A DNA stretch of 12,875 bases from Hymenopellis radicata. Taxonomy: Eukaryota > Basidiomycota > Agaricomycetes > Agaricales > Physalacriaceae. This document shows, one piece after another, positions 1 through 9,185 of the stretch (position 1 is the stretch's first letter; each line of letters begins with the position of its first letter). The notes beneath the pieces were generated by a model. The model was not told the origin of the DNA. It did no database searches and worked only from the letters and a program-made list of their open reading frames with translations. The DNA is taken from the NCBI GenBank assembly GCA_015501595.1, contig JADNRX010001196.1, forward strand, positions 1-12,875, read 5' to 3'. Position numbers and translations under genes: made by a program.

Positions 1-724
1 TTTAAGAGCAGAGCGAGGACAGACGATCTAGACATGATTCACGGCTTCGCACCCTCGTCCTCGACCTGCAGGCGAGACAGCGGGTCCGATTCGTAGCGCA
101 GGAAGACGACCGCCGATCCTGAATGTTTCTCTGGGGTCTGGAGCGGCGAGAGTACTGATGCTAGGCGCACTCTATCCGGATCCGGATCCGTTGCACTCCT
201 CGAGAAGCTGAACATACGAAAGTCCGCCACGGATGGACCCCCTCCAGCGCACGTTAAGGACAACAGTGACGTACGTTATGCACGACGGCAACTGTCAGGC
301 CATCAGCAGTGGGGAAGGAAAGCGTATACTTAGCTTGAACGCGTTAGGCCACGCTAGAGAACGTGCTGTAAGTCGGAGAGGATGAAGAAGCTACAAAACC
401 TGAAGGCTTGGAGGTTCTAAGTATAAATGTCGTGTCGTGATCGAGCTAGACTCTGTTTCGACAATTGGACGAAGAACGATTGTCGCAGTTGAGCTGAATG
501 GCGTGGCGTAACACATGTATCGTGTACACGTGACATGATTCAACATGAAGAGGCGAGGCACGACACGCGTACCAGTTGATGAGGAAAGTTAAAACGGAAG
601 AAGACCATACGAGTTGCTGATACCAGAAGTGTACTGGATGTTCCTAGGCCGGATGATTCTAACTCGTGAGATTGCACTTATTTCGACCGATTGGTTCCGA
701 GAGGATGTTGACTGTGAAGATTCA
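1..724. other. Left-edge region without a recognisable gene
   Basis: No reading frame in this stretch has family motifs I recognise. A 74-codon minus-strand frame ending at 39 has no ATG at its beginning and no recognisable domain. A short tandem GGATCC duplication lies near 177-189. The right end may contain the 3' untranslated part of the F-box-like gene that follows on the minus strand. A gene entering from outside the window cannot be excluded. Confidence 0.4.
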
Positions 725-1367
725 TCACATGAGCCGAATGCTTCGGATACGACTGAAAGGAGGCACGTCTGCACCATTTGGAACGTACAAAGGTGGTAGA
801 AGTCGGACTTTATCCGACACGGGGCGGTGATGACTGCAGTCCAGAACCGACTGCTTGTGCAGAGAAACACAAACAGCGGTAACAGATCCGTCATGATGTT
901 GGAACTTTGTCAAAAAGTAGGCCTAATGTCAAACCTGGCGTCCAGGAAGAGAGTAACCTGATTGAGTCTCTTGAGGGCAAACTCCGACAGTGGAATTCCA
1001 TCGTTCGGCGTCCGGGACAGAGAGACGGACATTTCCCGAAGAGCCTGAGATCGAGCTAGCATAAGCGGTTAGGAAGTAGGGCGCAATAGATGCTCGTAGG
1101 GTGCTACACATGATGTTCCTGGCATGGTGGCGTCTTCATAGAAATCTTGTGGCAATTAGCTGATTGGAGCAAACTTTTGTACGCTGCCGGGTGAATGAAA
1201 ATAACGGTTTGGAGCAGAATTGGGATATTCCTCCCGTCACCGTCGTAAATCAGGAACATATAGGAAGTTACGGCTGAACCGACGAGTGCGTCAGGCTTGT
1301 CCAAGGAGGCCGCGGTTTCAAGAATACGCCGGAGAGTGTCAACGGGAATAGCAGAGAAAGAAAGCAT
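725..1367 (-). pseudogene. F-box-like protein gene, disrupted or incompletely resolved
   Basis: Read on the minus strand from an ATG at 1367, the first about 35 residues look like a basidiomycete F-box: IPVDTLRRILETAASLDKPD, followed by a second F-box-like stretch, PILLQTVIFIHPAAYKSLLQ. F-box proteins couple substrates to the SCF ubiquitin ligase through Skp1. The first frame stops at 1104. A plausible 54-bp intron (1056-1109, GTGTAG to CTAG with a CCTAAC branch) precedes a leucine-rich stretch ending LKRLNQVTLFLDARFDIRPT near 910, but that stretch lies in a frame the splice does not reach. A third open stretch runs to 725 (DKVRLLPPLYVPNGADVPP) and may be the C-terminal part. The frames cannot be closed with splice sites alone, so this is either a decaying gene or one with sequence errors. 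The F-box call rests on the N-terminus; the distal part is weak. Confidence 0.4.
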
Positions 1368-1849
1368 GTCAAAGTTGAAATTAAAGCGAGGAGTAGATGC
1401 GGTGACAACGCTGTTGATTTAGTCCAGCGCAAAGTGTTGACGGTGAATCAAATTTGTGAGAAGATCGGGTCAGGTGCCGGTTTCGGCCAAGACAGACGTC
1501 ACGCACTTTGCTTTAAACGGTCAACATCCTCCACAATCAAACACGTTTTTGGGAATCTGCAGCGGGTTTTTCATCTTACACAATGCAATCGGGGGCGGGT
1601 CTTTCCCACTTGAACAACCACCTACTCACTGAGGATTCAATTCGTGCGATTGTTCCGACAGAGAAGACACCGTGTTCTCTTCTCATAGTCCGGTCATCGC
1701 TCAGCTCACCGATAATACCGACCTTCACTGGTAAAAGCAGAGCATGGGCATATCGATATTTCACGTGGGAAACTGAAGCTAAGCGAATCATTGGCGTATA
1801 TAACCCGACTTGGAGGCCGCTTTCTGTGCCGTAGAGGATTCCACCCATC
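1368..1849. other. Intergenic region between the F-box-like gene and the hydrolase
   Basis: The region separates two divergently transcribed genes, so it probably carries both promoters. Open frames on both strands between 1576 and 1920 have no recognisable domain, and the minus-strand one runs into the hydrolase first exon as an antisense shadow. A TATA-like element sits 47 bp before the hydrolase ATG. Confidence 0.5.
1797..1803 (+). promoter_or_regulatory. TATA-like element of the alpha/beta hydrolase
   Basis: TATATAA lies 47 bp upstream of the ATG at 1850, a usual distance for a fungal core promoter. The call rests on sequence and position only. Confidence 0.4.
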
Positions 1850-3223
1850 ATGGGTGCACATACTTTTGCTACTGATGTTGGCCCTGCAGACTCTGCCGGA
1901 AACATACAGCTTTTCTTCACGGATAGTGGACGCGTAGAAGGCTCACAGGACTATACAACGATATTCATCGTCCACGGAAGTGCCTTCACTGGTCGTCAGT
2001 CTTCTTCTCTTGTCTGTCTTTCACCTATTTTGACGCTCTTCTGATGCTTGCTTCTTCTTCTCTAGATACCTTTAATTCGCTTCTCCCGCTTGCCGCCGCG
2101 GAAAGCCTTCGTTTGGTAGTCATTAACAGACGCGACTATCCTGGATCCACCCCGTATACTGATGCAGAGCTATGCTCTATCGCTGAGGGAAAACGCGATT
2201 TCCTCGAGAATACTGGTCGCGAGATGCTGCATTTCATGCACTGGTTCGTGAAGAAGCATCATCTCCCGAGGATAACAACGTCCAAACGCACCGGCACGAA
2301 AACGGGTGGTATCGTTCTCATGGGATGGAGCATGGGTGGTATGACGTGAGTAACTACTTTTAGTTGGCGTATACAGGTTAACCGACCAACGTCTCCGGAC
2401 AGTGCGGCCTCAACTCTAGCGTACCCAGACGCAATCTCAGACGTGTATTTCAAGACTCTAAAGCCATACTTCCGGACGATGATCTTCCATGGTGAATACC
2501 TTGCAAAAGTTAATCTACATGAGCTTATTCTGTGTCTCAGATTCACCCAATCTCGCCTTCGGGTTTCCGCCACCTCCTCTCGTACCTCCCATGGACCCAG
2601 CAGTCCGCCCTACGCACGATTTCTTCCAAGGCTTCGCTGCATACGTATCATCCTACTACCTCCATCCCGATCTTAACTCGCGGAAGCCAGAGGGCATTAA
2701 CTTTGCCCCTTACACGGAACATCAGTCTATGAAGGCCTGGAATGTGCAAGAGGTAGCAGCCAACTTCGCTCCCGAGGAAGGAGTGAGAGTCGAGTGGCCC
2801 GCGTCAGTTTAAAATTACATATGATTCTCTAACGCCTGCTCACACTTTATGATAGCGCGTTACCGCCAATGCAAGAAACCATCCGCCGCCAGACATATCT
2901 GGCGCTATTCGATGAGGATAATGCGTGTAGAGTGTTCCCTGATCTCACGATCGTGCATATCTTTTGCAGAAACACGGGATGGAATTGTGTATGGGGTTAT
3001 TGGAGCACGACCGGATCTACAGAGAGAACGTTGCGATGGGTAAACGATTCAGGAGGATGTATACGTTAGAGATGGAAGGGAATCACTTTGTGAGTTCTTC
3101 TAACGTCCTTGATGATTGCCTATTCATGCGATTGTGTTACAGGCTCATATGGATCATCCGCGCGAGTTCATGAATGTATTAGTCAAGAGTATCGAGGCTA
3201 ATGTCAGGTCAAGCCGCATGTAG
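1850..3223 (+). CDS. Alpha/beta hydrolase fold protein, six exons, one frame break
   Basis: Predicted serine hydrolase of the alpha/beta fold, substrate unknown. There is no obvious signal peptide, so it is probably cytosolic. Exons are 1850-1994, 2066-2345, 2403-2491, 2541-2802, 2856-3089 and 3143-3223, with introns of 49-71 bp that all have GT-AG ends. Visible motifs are the oxyanion segment FIVHGSAF (about residue 38-46), the fungal-subfamily block VVINRRDYPGSTPYT, the nucleophile elbow GWSMGG with Ser137, and a C-terminal GNHF with the likely catalytic His336. The acid residue could not be assigned. The start has a good context and precedes the conserved core by a normal distance. In exon 5 the frame changes near the G4 run at 2993-2996; one extra G would give a continuous protein of about 363 residues. 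As written, the frame runs to a stop at 3069 and loses the catalytic His. The family call is firm; the exact substrate class is not inferable. Confidence 0.85.
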
Positions 3224-3318
3224 GCCTCCAGTACGTTGGCATACTTATGTTCCTTCCACGTCCATCTATCTATATTTATCATTACCTCTCATCAACACCG
3301 TCCTCGCTAAGATCATCC

Positions 3319-4244
3319 TCAAATACAGGTAACGCCCTCGGCGATTCCCATTGTCAATTCCGGCACAACGACTGCATTGAGCCTGCTCGCCACGAAGCAG
3401 TTAATGCGTTCATGACAGGCATCCGGGGGCACACACACGAAACGATCATCCGCAACTCACTGCAGCACCTTCTCCGCGGAGACGCCAAACCCTCCCGGGC
3501 CGCCTTTGAACCGTCCGGTGGTCCATGGCTCAAAGATCACTGCCTGTAGCGTAGGCGGCGCTTCGGAGAGAACATCGCTGAAGATGTCGACGATGTCTTC
3601 GTCCTTCAACAGGCCGAGGAAGCTCCAGTCGTAGACGTATGCAGCGTCGCAGTCGATGTGGAGATGTGTAAGCTTTGGGCAGCTCTGGAAGACTTTCTCC
3701 CAGACGAGTCTGTTTCGGAGCTCGTATGAGGAGAATTGTGATACTGGCTGGTAGGGAGAAAATGAGGGAAGTCATTTCTGCGAAGCCGCCTGTAAGGGGG
3801 ATGGAAAGTCGTTGCAAGTGGCGCAGAGCTGCGATGGAAGTGCATAGGGGAATCGAAAGACGGTGAGGGATGTAAGCCCCGAATCCTCCTCTAAATGCAA
3901 GCTTCTCACGTTTCGGGACTAGAAGGTGGGGTCTCGTTGGATGCGAAGGTTAGTGGATGAGACGAATTGGTGGCGACGAGCTTCATCTTCGAGGACGACT
4001 TCGTGGTATGATATGCGGTCGCTCCTCCGTCGGGAAAAATCAACACGTGCCAATCGCGAGAGACGAGGACGAGCCGACGCGCCGTCGGTCTATCAGAAGC
4101 CGCCATGAGCTCAAAAACTTCTCGAGCAATGCCGATGAGGAGATCAGCGAGCTTGAAGGCGAGCTTCGTATAGAAAGTGAATGTTATCTTTCCGTCAATT
4201 ACATTTAAAGCAGACACAAAGCGCGCCACTGTGCTCCACCACAA
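3319..4244 (-). CDS. F-box domain protein, frame broken three times
   Basis: Probable Skp1-binding SCF ubiquitin-ligase adaptor of the large Agaricomycete F-box family. The F-box is REVFELMAASDRPTARRLVL followed by VSRDWHVLIF (about 4140-4040). The next segments are YHEVVLEDEARRHQF, VRSLHLEE, ALRHLQRLSIPLTGGF, RLVWEKVFQSCPKLTHLHI and an acidic tail with TLQAVIFEPW. An in-frame TAG at 3919-3921 is removed by a convincing 45-bp intron (3919-3963, ACTAAC branch, TTCTAG acceptor). A TGA at 3457-3459 lies inside a GTGAGT donor, and splicing 3383-3460 keeps the frame to a stop at 3319; otherwise the gene ends at 3457. Three single-base shifts remain, best placed at the A5 run 4035-4039, the G4 run 3847-3850 and the A4 run 3759-3762 (plus-strand bases). 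With these allowed, exon phases agree. No in-frame ATG was found at the 5' end, so the true start is unresolved and may be in an upstream exon. It converges with the hydrolase. Confidence 0.7.
3919..3963 (-). other. Intron in the F-box gene
   Basis: On the minus strand it begins GTCTCA, contains CACTAACC as a near-ideal branch site and ends TTCTAG. Removing it eliminates an in-frame stop and joins ...RRHQF to SRNVRSL in phase 0. The donor is not a strong consensus. Confidence 0.55.
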
Positions 4245-4712
4245 CCGCTGGACCTACCTCGGAGGCCCTATATGCGACGCACAGTAGCACCCCGCAACTA
4301 ACAGCAAGGCGTGGTCAAACAATCGCATGACCGGCGAGATCGGAAACGCGTAGTTACAACAAGGAACTAGCTCATTAGGAGAACGGTCAGTAAAAGTGTA
4401 AGAAGGGACCTTGAAGCATGAATGGCTTGTTCTAGAGCGAGATAGGTGACCCGAACTTAGGAACTTCACTTCAACTACACTTGAAGTTGACGCTGAAGCG
4501 CCGCTGACTGATTGGCAGCGATGAATGGGATTTTCAGATCAAAACAGACGGGATCGCCGTGGGCAATGATTATAAGATCGACAAGAACAAATTCAGGGTG
4601 TAGTCCTCAGCAGGATCGATTTCTCATCAAGGTAAAGAATGAATGGTATTAAGGATTGGCTAACTAAAGGATCGTTATTATGGCAAGATACGCTCTCAGA
4701 TATTATACACGC
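4245..4712. other. Intergenic region between the F-box gene and the AA9 gene
   Basis: No coding sequence was recognised. It should hold the F-box promoter or a missing 5' exon, and the 3' untranslated region of the AA9 gene. A small inverted repeat (ACTTCAA at 4468-4474, TTGAAGT at 4481-4487) could form a 7-bp stem, but this is common by chance in 470 bp. Confidence 0.5.
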
Positions 4713-5641
4713 TCATCCTGTGAAGACAGCAGGTCCTGGAACCTATAACAGCGATTGAGCATGCAGATCAAAGAAGGAATAGATAACCCACAGTGTATGC
4801 CGTTGGAACTGGGTTGTAGATGTTCACAGTAAGGCCGGGTCTACAAGACACAAAACGTCGTTAACATCTATACGAATGGAAGCCAACAAAGGCATTTACC
4901 ATTCGACGACACGTATCCTGGAATGGAGACTTTGGATGGGTTGGCTGATCCACCGCCAGTTATGGCAATCTGGGCACAGGAAATGAACCACTGAGGTGCC
5001 CCAGCGGAATGCAGACCAATTTGCTCAATGCGGAGGAGGTACTGGGATGGTTGTTACTAAACCAGGCAGTCACGACGCGTGAAGATACGTACTTCGCCAC
5101 TGGGAACGCTTGCGGGTATGGTCGTGTTCAGTGCGCTGAGGTTGAAGTCCGTGAAGCCGAAAGGATCGAATGTAGCTCCCCATTCCGCAATCTATACAAC
5201 CAGTAAACGTCTCGTTGTCGTTCAATAATCATAAACGAACCTTGAACCAGTTGGCGCCGCTTCCATCCCATGCCGCAGCTGTAGTCGGGGCAGTCCCGAG
5301 GTAGATGGCAGCGGGCCCTTGGTGGTAGAGCGTGTTATCCAAAAGGAATCCGATCCTACTTCCAGCGGCGACAGAGACGGTCTCAGTCGCTGCTGATGGG
5401 TTCACATTGCAAGTAATGTCGGGCGACTCGACGTCGGTAACGGGAGAGTTGTTGCCGGGGGTCCGTACGGCCGCCTTGGACAAGTTCGCACCACCACCAG
5501 TCACCAGGGTGGTCCAGATGTCTAGCGAAAGAGTGTTAACTAAGTCTAAGGTAGTATGCAGCGCCACAGAATTGACGAACAATGAGCGGAGACAGAGTGA
5601 GCGAGAAGGGTAAGGACAGCGGATATTCCAACGAGCTTCAT
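4713..5641 (-). CDS. AA9 (former GH61) lytic polysaccharide monooxygenase, secreted
   Basis: Copper enzyme of family AA9, which cleaves cellulose and related glucans oxidatively outside the cell. Exons on the minus strand are 5641-5581, 5521-5241, 5191-5093, 5041-4900, 4840-4792 and 4742-4713. Residues 1-19 form a signal peptide ending SVSA; cleavage exposes His20 (HYIW), the N-terminal histidine-brace ligand. The second ligand is His87 in LYHQGP. His158 (LHSA) and Gln171 (SCAQI) are the usual second-sphere residues. Cys in ITCNV and Cys169 match the conserved disulfide. Other family blocks are NNSPVTDVESPDITCNV and IAEWGATFDPFGF. There is a sequon at Asn136 and no CBM1 domain. Two points are odd. 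The axial position, normally Tyr in Q-x-Y, is Phe166 (QWF). At 4833-4837 one base appears missing, so the frame as written ends after about 199 residues; one extra G gives NIYNPVPTAYTVPGP and about 220 residues. A TATA element lies 40 bp upstream. Confidence 0.9.
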
Positions 5642-5680
5642 GGAGACGACTTGATGAGGTAGACATAGTGAAGGAAAGCC

Positions 5681-5688
5681 TTTTTATA
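5681..5688 (-). promoter_or_regulatory. TATA box of the AA9 gene
   Basis: TATAAAAA on the minus strand lies 40 bp before the AA9 ATG at 5641. This is a strong TATA match, as expected for an inducible secreted enzyme. Possible carbon-catabolite-repressor-like sites occur in the purine-rich stretch near 5813-5830, but they are too short to call. Confidence 0.6.
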
Positions 5689-7782
5689 CTGCAAGACAGT
5701 GGCGCGTAGTAACAAATGCCCGCCTCAAAGCGGGAGTGTATTCCGTGGTGACAAACCCAAATAGACAAGAATTGGTGGTTATAGACCACATCACGCAATA
5801 TGAGCCTATTCCGCGGAGGGAAAGGGGAGGGAAGAGCGAAGTTGAAATGAAAGACCGAGTCCGAAGTTTAGCCTTTGAAGTTTGGACTACCCAGAGACTA
5901 CCGAAGTGACACGTTCGATCCGGTGTGGCGACATGGTAGTGAAAACCTTCGGAAGCTTCGGTAGCATTGATCGTGTTGAGTGTGGCGCAGAAGACGCCAA
6001 GACATAAGCCTCATGCAACTTACTCGACGCAGCATGGAAATGGAGCACGTTCATGCGTTCACGTCGTGCATGTGGCTTGTGGTGTTACTCCGCGCATTCC
6101 ATTAAAAGTGTTCTTAGTAGCGGGAAGGTGGGCCAGTATTATAGACCTACTTCAAAGATAAGGATAGGTATGAATGGAACAGCGTTGAAACTCATTCGCG
6201 TTCTGGGACGAATATCAAGGCATCGTTATGATACACATTAATCCAAAGAGTCTGCAGGGTGATGGGAGGCGACGGACAACTTCAAGAAAGAGACGATAGT
6301 GTCACGTGTTCGACAACGCACCAAATTCAAACCACATCCGTTGCATGATCCGTGACTGAGCACCCGCGGGATATCCCCGCATTTAAGAAGGTCCCAACGG
6401 ACCTCTGGTCACCAGTTCAGAGAACATACTGCTCGAATACCGACCGCTGTAATGACAGGTCCGAAAGCGTGAGTGCTTTTGAATTGCACGCAGAAAAAGG
6501 TTCTGAAGCGTATTTCGGAGGAACGCTTCGCCATATATACCCTGCTATGCAGTTCGGTGGTGTGTCTGGCAGAGTCTGTGACAGCTTTGACGGAAAGGAT
6601 GCAGCATCGGGGTGTGAGGGAGGCAGCAGTTTCGACAATGGAGATATGTGGCCATGCCAGGATGCAGCACCTCAATATATCTCCACCGACGACAGCGATA
6701 GTTTGGTCGTAACGTCGAATCTCCATATCGTAAGTAGTTGTCTCGACTAATAGTAGTCATGTTGACTTAGAGCGGAAACACACTCGCGTTTCCATGTCCT
6801 AAAGAGTTGTAGCGTTGCCGCCGTGATCTTCTGCACTCCCGCCGAATAAATCGAGCGTCGCGGTTATCAGCGGATCACTAATAAGACTGAGATGCAGCAA
6901 CAGAGTAGTAGACACCAGCGGCGACTTGCACACGGGACCTAGGCGCGGGAAACTTGGGGTTTGTCTTCGGACAGTAAATTTGAAGCACGTTCATTTCCCA
7001 TAAAAGCGTGTCAAAATACAGGAAAAGAGGTGCTACGGGATGGCCTGGGATAATTGATTTGCAACTGAGCGCCGTCGTGGAAAACAACCACCTGCGAACG
7101 AGGCCGTCAACAGGAGAACTTGGATCCCAAAAAACGACAACTCACGAACAGGCGCGGCCGGTAAATTACCAAAGACGCCGGTCCTAAAGAGGCCCAACGT
7201 CCCCCATAAACCGACTAACGGGCCCAAAGTCTGCCAATGTCGATAAACAGAAAGCTCTACGAGAGTCGTGAGATGGTTGCGACGGAAGACCAGCAGGAAT
7301 ACATACCTCTCAACAGTATCAGACGCTATGTCTACAACCGGATTTGGCCATCATATGTTATCACTTAGGCTGACTGATAGCATCCGTATACACACAGGCG
7401 TACTGTGAGTTGTCGTCAGCTATATGGGTACCAGGAGGAAGACGTGAATCAAGACGTACGCCTGGCGGGTATCACGGTTGTGAACAAGGAGTCGATGTGG
7501 CCAAATTGCGGGCTTTATTTGGGCACTTTAGGGCAGGTCGTTTGCCAGCGATCGACGCCACAATCGCTGCCAATCGACCGAACTTTAGCCTCGTCAGCTG
7601 GTCATTGGCTGGTCAGCGTGTAGATCAGAAGATCCCCGTACTTCGAAAAGCACCGTATGGCACTGTCGAGTCCCCACCTAGCCTCCCTCGTGACTCCTCC
7701 GAGATCCCGCATTCGTTCTGGATTAGGACAAGTCAAGTTCATTATCAATTGCAATAAGCACGCAACACTGGATGTTGTCCCG

Positions 7783-7791
7783 TATTTATAG
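7783..7791 (+). promoter_or_regulatory. TATA-like element and CT-rich leader of the oxidoreductase
   Basis: TATTTATAG lies about 50 bp before the ATG at 7843 and is followed by a pyrimidine-rich stretch (about 7797-7840), the usual arrangement around fungal transcription starts. Position-based inference only. Confidence 0.35.
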
Positions 7792-7842
7792 CTATAGTCT
7801 CTTCTCACGCGTCGGAAAATCATCTCTCTTCTTACTACTGCC

Positions 7843-9149
7843 ATGTCGGACACTGGTTATGCGATTCTAGGTGCTGGTATCTTCGCCACTGAGGGTAAGC
7901 GCTAGAATCGTTTGTGTCTACCAGACTCTCACATTAAAATGTTGCAGCCTATCTTCCTGCTTTGTCTTCTCTCCAAGGCATAACACTGAAAGCCGTCTAC
8001 TCTCGATCGCTCTCAACTGCTGAGACCTTTGCGAGCTCTCCTCTTATCTCGAGCAAGCCATATGTCTATCACGATGGGCCCGATGGTGCTGGAGGGTTGG
8101 ACGCGCTCCTCGCTCGATCGGACATCTCGGCCGTTCTGGTGATCCTGCCAATCCCGTTATTGCCATCGGTCGTGCTCAAGGCGCTCGCTGCGGGAAAGCA
8201 CGTCCTCAGCGAGAAACCTGTAGCGAAAGATGTAGCAACGGGAGTGGCTACAATCAAGGAATACAGGGAGAAATACGCGGGAAAAGGCCTGGTGTGGCGC
8301 GTCGCGGAGAACTTTGAAGCTGAGCCTGCGTTCCGAAGGGTTGGGAAGTTGGTCACGGATGGTAGGTTGGGAGATATTACTGGGTTTAGGGCAGCGGTGT
8401 GGAACTTTGTGGGGAAGGATTCAAAGTACTACAAAACGCCGTGGAGAACTGTTCCTGAGGTATGTGGTTCTGAAAGTTCAAGCAATCACTCAAACTGATC
8501 GTATTGATAGTATCAAGGCGGTTTCTTGGTATGTTAAATTCATTCCTTGCAAAACTGATTTGGCTGATTCTCCGATATAGCTAGATGGTGGTGTCGTGAG
8601 TTGTTCCAATGGAGTTGGCCATCATGCGTTCTAAGAACCTTTCAGCACACGATTGCAGCGATTCGCACGATGCTCCCAAAAACGCCCATCGAGCATGTAT
8701 CTTCGTTCGCCTCGCTCATCAAGTCCTACCTGCTTCCTCACGACACTATCACGGTCATCGCACGCGGAACTTCAACTCCGAATACCCAATTTCAAGGTAC
8801 CCTAGACATGACCTTTGGCTTTCCGACGAAATCCCACCCCGAAACTGGTTACACCATCATCGGCACAAAGGGATGGGTCAGAGTTACTTCTGAAAACAAC
8901 CTCTATACGGTGAGGTCGCACTTCTTGACCAAGGATGGCGAAGAATATGAGGAGGCGGAAGAGGTTGTACAGGAAGAAAGCTGTGGCGTTGCAGTTGAAC
9001 TCAAGAGTTTCTTTGGTGCTATCACGGGTACGGACGATGGACTGAGCCTCGGAGATCCGAAAGCCGCTTTGCTGGATGTCGCGTTCATTCAGGCTGCGCT
9101 TGAGAGTAATGGAGTATTGGTGGACTTGAACGCCCTAGTAGGTTTGTAA
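7843..9149 (+). CDS. Gfo/Idh/MocA-type NAD(P)-dependent oxidoreductase
   Basis: Intact gene of 366 codons, predicted soluble dehydrogenase of the Gfo/Idh/MocA superfamily. It resembles fungal YMR315W-like proteins more than a defined sugar dehydrogenase; the substrate is unknown. Exons are 7843-7894, 7948-8459, 8511-8528, 8581-8595 and 8646-9149; introns are 50-53 bp with GT-AG ends and phases close exactly. The N-terminal Rossmann fold starts AILGAGIFATEAYLP (GxGxxA-type nucleotide-binding turn, about residues 8-22). The cofactor-side EKP motif is Glu106-Lys107-Pro108 (HVLSEKPVAKD). The C-terminal domain carries GGFLLDGGVHTIAAIR, with Asp196 and His200 in the expected catalytic region. Exons 3 and 4 are only 18 and 15 nt and encode YQGGFL and LDGGV, so the active-site segment is built from micro-exons. 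The ATG at 7843 has ACTGCC before it and begins directly before the Rossmann strand. There are no frame breaks. It converges with RNase H2A. Confidence 0.9.
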
Positions 9150-9185
9150 AAGATTACGAAAAGGCAAATGTACGTATATCTGAAG

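Larger units (their letters stand above)
5642..7842. other. 2.2-kb region with no recognisable gene
   Basis: Apart from the AA9 promoter at the left and the oxidoreductase promoter at the right, I see no family motifs on either strand. The longest frames are 6352-6750 (plus, GTG start, 132 codons), 6409-6726 (minus) and 7410-7757 (plus). None resembles a known family, and the plus and minus frames at 6352-6750 overlap each other. A well-formed 41-bp intron-like unit lies at 6730-6770 (GTAAGT, CTAAT, TTAG) at the end of the first of these; if spliced, that frame gains about 13 codons and stops. No long terminal repeats or transposase motifs were recognised. The region could hold a non-coding transcript, an old degraded element, or a lineage-specific gene that cannot be identified by eye. 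Confidence 0.5.

Noticed and set aside
39..263. 74-codon minus-strand frame at the left edge as the last exon of a gene
   Set aside because: No ATG, no clear acceptor and no recognisable domain; it could not be supported.
1576..1920. 114-codon minus-strand frame overlapping the hydrolase start
   Set aside because: No ATG in a good context and no domain; it runs antisense to the hydrolase first exon and its promoter.
3457..3459. In-frame TGA as proof that the F-box gene is a pseudogene
   Set aside because: The TGA is part of a GTGAGT donor with a 78-bp intron (3383-3460) that keeps the frame, or it may be the natural end of the gene.
3247..3549. 100-codon plus-strand frame after the hydrolase
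   Set aside because: It is antisense to the F-box gene 3' end, which has recognisable family sequence on the other strand.
5642..5666. Out-of-frame ATG at 5666, 25 bp upstream of the AA9 start, as a regulatory upstream ORF
   Set aside because: It lies only about 15-22 bp from the TATA box, so it is probably upstream of the transcription start and not in the mRNA.
5229..5798. 189-codon minus-strand open frame as a single-exon gene
   Set aside because: It mixes 5' flank, signal-peptide sequence in the wrong frame, an unspliced intron and the true AA9 exon 2. Only the C-terminal part is the AA9 protein.
6364..6380. Near-palindrome GCGGG-ATAT-CCCCGC as an operator
   Set aside because: Short, imperfect, single copy and not next to a recognised gene.
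7410..7757. 115-codon plus-strand frame upstream of the oxidoreductase
   Set aside because: No family motif; it lies directly before the promoter and has no splice signals linking it to the next gene.
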